64,000 nt of DNA from Lachnospiraceae bacterium (GTDB lineage Bacteria; Bacillota; Clostridia; Lachnospirales; Lachnospiraceae): positions 1 to 64,000 of the forward strand of contig JAKSPO010000001.1 in NCBI GenBank assembly GCA_024404675.1, in the 5' to 3' direction. The notes under the pieces are model-generated. The model searched no databases. It was given only the letters and a program-made list of their open reading frames with translations, and was not told where the DNA came from. Position 1 is the stretch's first letter. Each line of letters opens with the position of its first letter. Below, one piece after another: positions 62,583 to 64,000 of the stretch. The position numbers and the translations under genes were made by a program.

Positions 62583-63356
62583 ATGGCAACGATAGTTAAA
62601 CTCGAAAAACGTACAGTTCTATGGCTCAAAATCGGCATCGCAATATTGCTTGCAGCCCTTATAATACTTGGCTTCCGGCTATGGTTCGTTAAGACGTATC
62701 GAATCGACCGGGAGAAGGATGTAAGCGTTATCGTTATCGGTACGAGCGGGCGATATTCCGAGAAGGAGATTCGGGATTATACCCTCGACAAATGGTATGA
62801 GAATTATTGGATTCTGACACGGTGGTACTACAAGTATAGAAAGGTCGAGCCGCTCCCGTATCTCGAAAAGATTTCGGTCAATGTTACGGACGACGGCAAG
62901 ATTGAAATCAAGGCCTATGAGAAGATGCCGATCGGTTGCATCCTTGAGATGGGCAACTACCTGTATTTTGACAATGACGGCATCATCGTTTCCTCAAAGA
63001 AGGAGAATGTGGAGAAGTTGCCGATTGTTACCGGTCTTGAATATTCCCGTGTAACGCTTTACAAACGGTTTGAAACGCAGAAGGACGATTTGTTCCGCGT
63101 TGTTATGAATATCGTCCAGCAGCTGAAGAAATACGGCATCGTAGCGGATGAGATTCACTTTGGCTCGGAAGAGCAGGTTACGCTTTTATGCGGCGGAAAC
63201 CGCTTTGAGCTCGGTACCCGTGATACCTATGATGTACAGATCCAGATGATACGCGGAATTCTTGATCGAATCGGTTCGCAGGAGACGAAATATCACTTCC
63301 ATATGGAGAATGTGGAGAGCGTTACGGACGAACTTCATGCTACAATTATAGAATAA
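62583..63356 (+). CDS. ftsQ: FtsQ/DivIB-like division protein
   Basis: This 257-residue protein has a short cytoplasmic tail, one transmembrane helix (about 14-36, LKIGIAILLAALIILGFRLWFV) and an extracellular part starting with a POTRA-like region (VIGTSGRYSEKEIRDYTL). Low sequence conservation makes the call depend on topology and its place directly before ftsZ. GGGAGAG precedes the start. Confidence 0.82.
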   Translation: MATIVKLEKRTVLWLKIGIAILLAALIILGFRLWFVKTYRIDREKDVSVIVIGTSGRYSEKEIRDYTLDKWYENYWILTRWYYKYRKVEPLPYLEKISVNVTDDGKIEIKAYEKMPIGCILEMGNYLYFDNDGIIVSSKKENVEKLPIVTGLEYSRVTLYKRFETQKDDLFRVVMNIVQQLKKYGIVADEIHFGSEEQVTLLCGGNRFELGTRDTYDVQIQMIRGILDRIGSQETKYHFHMENVESVTDELHATIIE

Positions 63357-63433
63357 AGCGGTATTTTGACCGAAAAAGTAATGATATTGCTGTAGAATGG
63401 CAAGAAAAAAATCAAGTATTTTCAAAATTCTAC

Positions 63434-63462
63434 TTGCATCTCACGGCATTTCGTAATATAGT
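63434..63462 (+). promoter_or_regulatory. Sigma-A type promoter of ftsZ
   Basis: TTGCAT (63434-63439) and TATAGT (63457-63462) are 17 bp apart in the 176-bp gap before ftsZ. The -35 equals that of the mraZ promoter. It would let ftsZ be read apart from the wall genes. Confidence 0.6.
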
Positions 63463-63532
63463 AAGTAGTAGAATTGTGTTAATTAGTCATATTTTGTTTT
63501 AAAACATATATTATTTGAAGGAGGATAAAACC

Positions 63533-64000
63533 TTGCTCGAGATTAAAGGTGACGAGAAAGAGGCCGGTGCAAAGATTATAGTCATCGGTGTGGGCGGTGC
63601 TGGTAATAATGCAGTTAACCGTATGATTGAAGAAGGTATCCAGTGTGTAGAGTTCGTATGTGTGAATACGGACCGTCAGCATTTGAAGAATTGTAAAGCA
63701 CCGAGCTGTATTCAGATCGGTGAGAAGCTTACAAAGGGACTTGGTGCAGGTTCTCAGCCTGACGTAGGAGAGAAGGCTGCCGAGGAAAGTAAGGAAGAGC
63801 TTACCCAGATGATTAAGGGTGCCGACATGGTATTTGTTACCTGCGGTATGGGTGGCGGTACCGGTACCGGTGCAGCTCCCGTTGTTGCACAGATTGCTAA
63901 GGAGCTCGGCGTACTTACCGTTGGTATCGTAACCAAGCCTTTCCGTTTTGAAGCTAAGCAGCGTATGGCGAATGCAATCTCCGGTATTGAGAGACTTCGT
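63533..64000 (+). CDS. ftsZ: Cell division protein FtsZ, 5' part
   Basis: The first 156 codons of FtsZ, the tubulin-like GTPase that forms the division ring, run to the window edge. The nucleotide-binding core is visible: [22 protein letters not shown], and the tubulin signature [15 protein letters not shown]. The start is TTG at 63533, preceded by AAGGAGG (63518-63524) with 8-base spacing; no ATG or GTG fits better. It has its own promoter. Confidence 0.93.
   Translation, partial: MLEIKGDEKEAGAKIIVIGVGGAGNNAVNRMIEEGIQCVEFVCVNTDRQHLKNCKAPSCIQIGEKLTKGLGAGSQPDVGEKAAEESKEELTQMIKGADMVFVTCGMGGGTGTGAAPVVAQIAKELGVLTVGIVTKPFRFEAKQRMANAISGIERLR

Noticed and set aside
1-64000. tRNA, rRNA, riboswitch, prophage or insertion sequence
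   Set aside because: I looked for tRNA T-loop cores, rRNA-like runs and transposase or integrase motifs and saw none; a covariance search would be needed to exclude small RNAs.

Overview
This window looks like a chromosome segment from a member of the Firmicutes, most likely an unclassified Lachnospiraceae (Clostridia). The evidence is the gene content and order: Asp23-nusB-xseAB-ispA-dxs-tlyA-nadK-argR-recN; priA-def-fmt-rsmB-rlmN-PP2C phosphatase-PASTA kinase-rsgA-rpe; mraZ-rsmH-ftsL-pbp-murD-ftsW-ftsQ-ftsZ; a meso-diaminopimelate type MurE; pyruvate formate-lyase with its activase; strong GGAGG ribosome binding sites; and several GTG and TTG starts. Every recognised gene except the first lies on the + strand. 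I saw no tRNA, rRNA, CRISPR array, transposase, integrase or phage gene.

Layout. 1-943: a 53-bp tandem repeat array at the left edge and a small Xre-type regulator on the - strand. 1162-4690: a DUF885 metallopeptidase-like lipoprotein, a Y-family DNA polymerase and its YolD partner. 4850-10274: an EF-G paralogue, a YqeG phosphatase fused to a degenerate shikimate-kinase-like domain, aroQ, an M24 peptidase and efp. 10449-12924: a lipoprotein serpin followed by an ECF sigma factor and a membrane protein that is probably its anti-sigma factor. 13094-21138: the Asp23 to yebC housekeeping run. 21139-21716: a complex array of hairpin-forming repeats. 21717-36804: recN, glgA, murE, priA, protein deformylation and formylation genes, RNA methyltransferases, the PP2C/PASTA kinase pair, rsgA and rpe. 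37216-40380: pflB and pflA.

40381-53580 is more accessory. It holds a MarR regulator with an alcohol dehydrogenase and an aldehyde dehydrogenase, a lipoprotein, an internally deleted plsC, a 1024-residue secreted protein, an orphan small protein, a Nudix hydrolase, the tail of a decayed histidine kinase, an AraC-GGDEF fusion regulator, a YeiH-type transporter and an unknown membrane protein. 53686-64000 returns to core genes: ychF, lgt and the division and cell wall cluster, which runs off the right edge inside ftsZ. That cluster has no mraY, murF or murG in the visible part.

Most striking items: the repeat array between yebC and recN; the 53-bp hairpin array at the left edge; the YqeG-pseudo shikimate kinase fusion; the serpin/ECF/anti-sigma cassette with a predicted P1 cysteine; the AraC-GGDEF fusion behind a perfect 16-bp palindrome; and two gene remnants in the accessory stretch. 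Promoter calls rest on hexamer matches with 17-bp spacing and were not tested by any computation.
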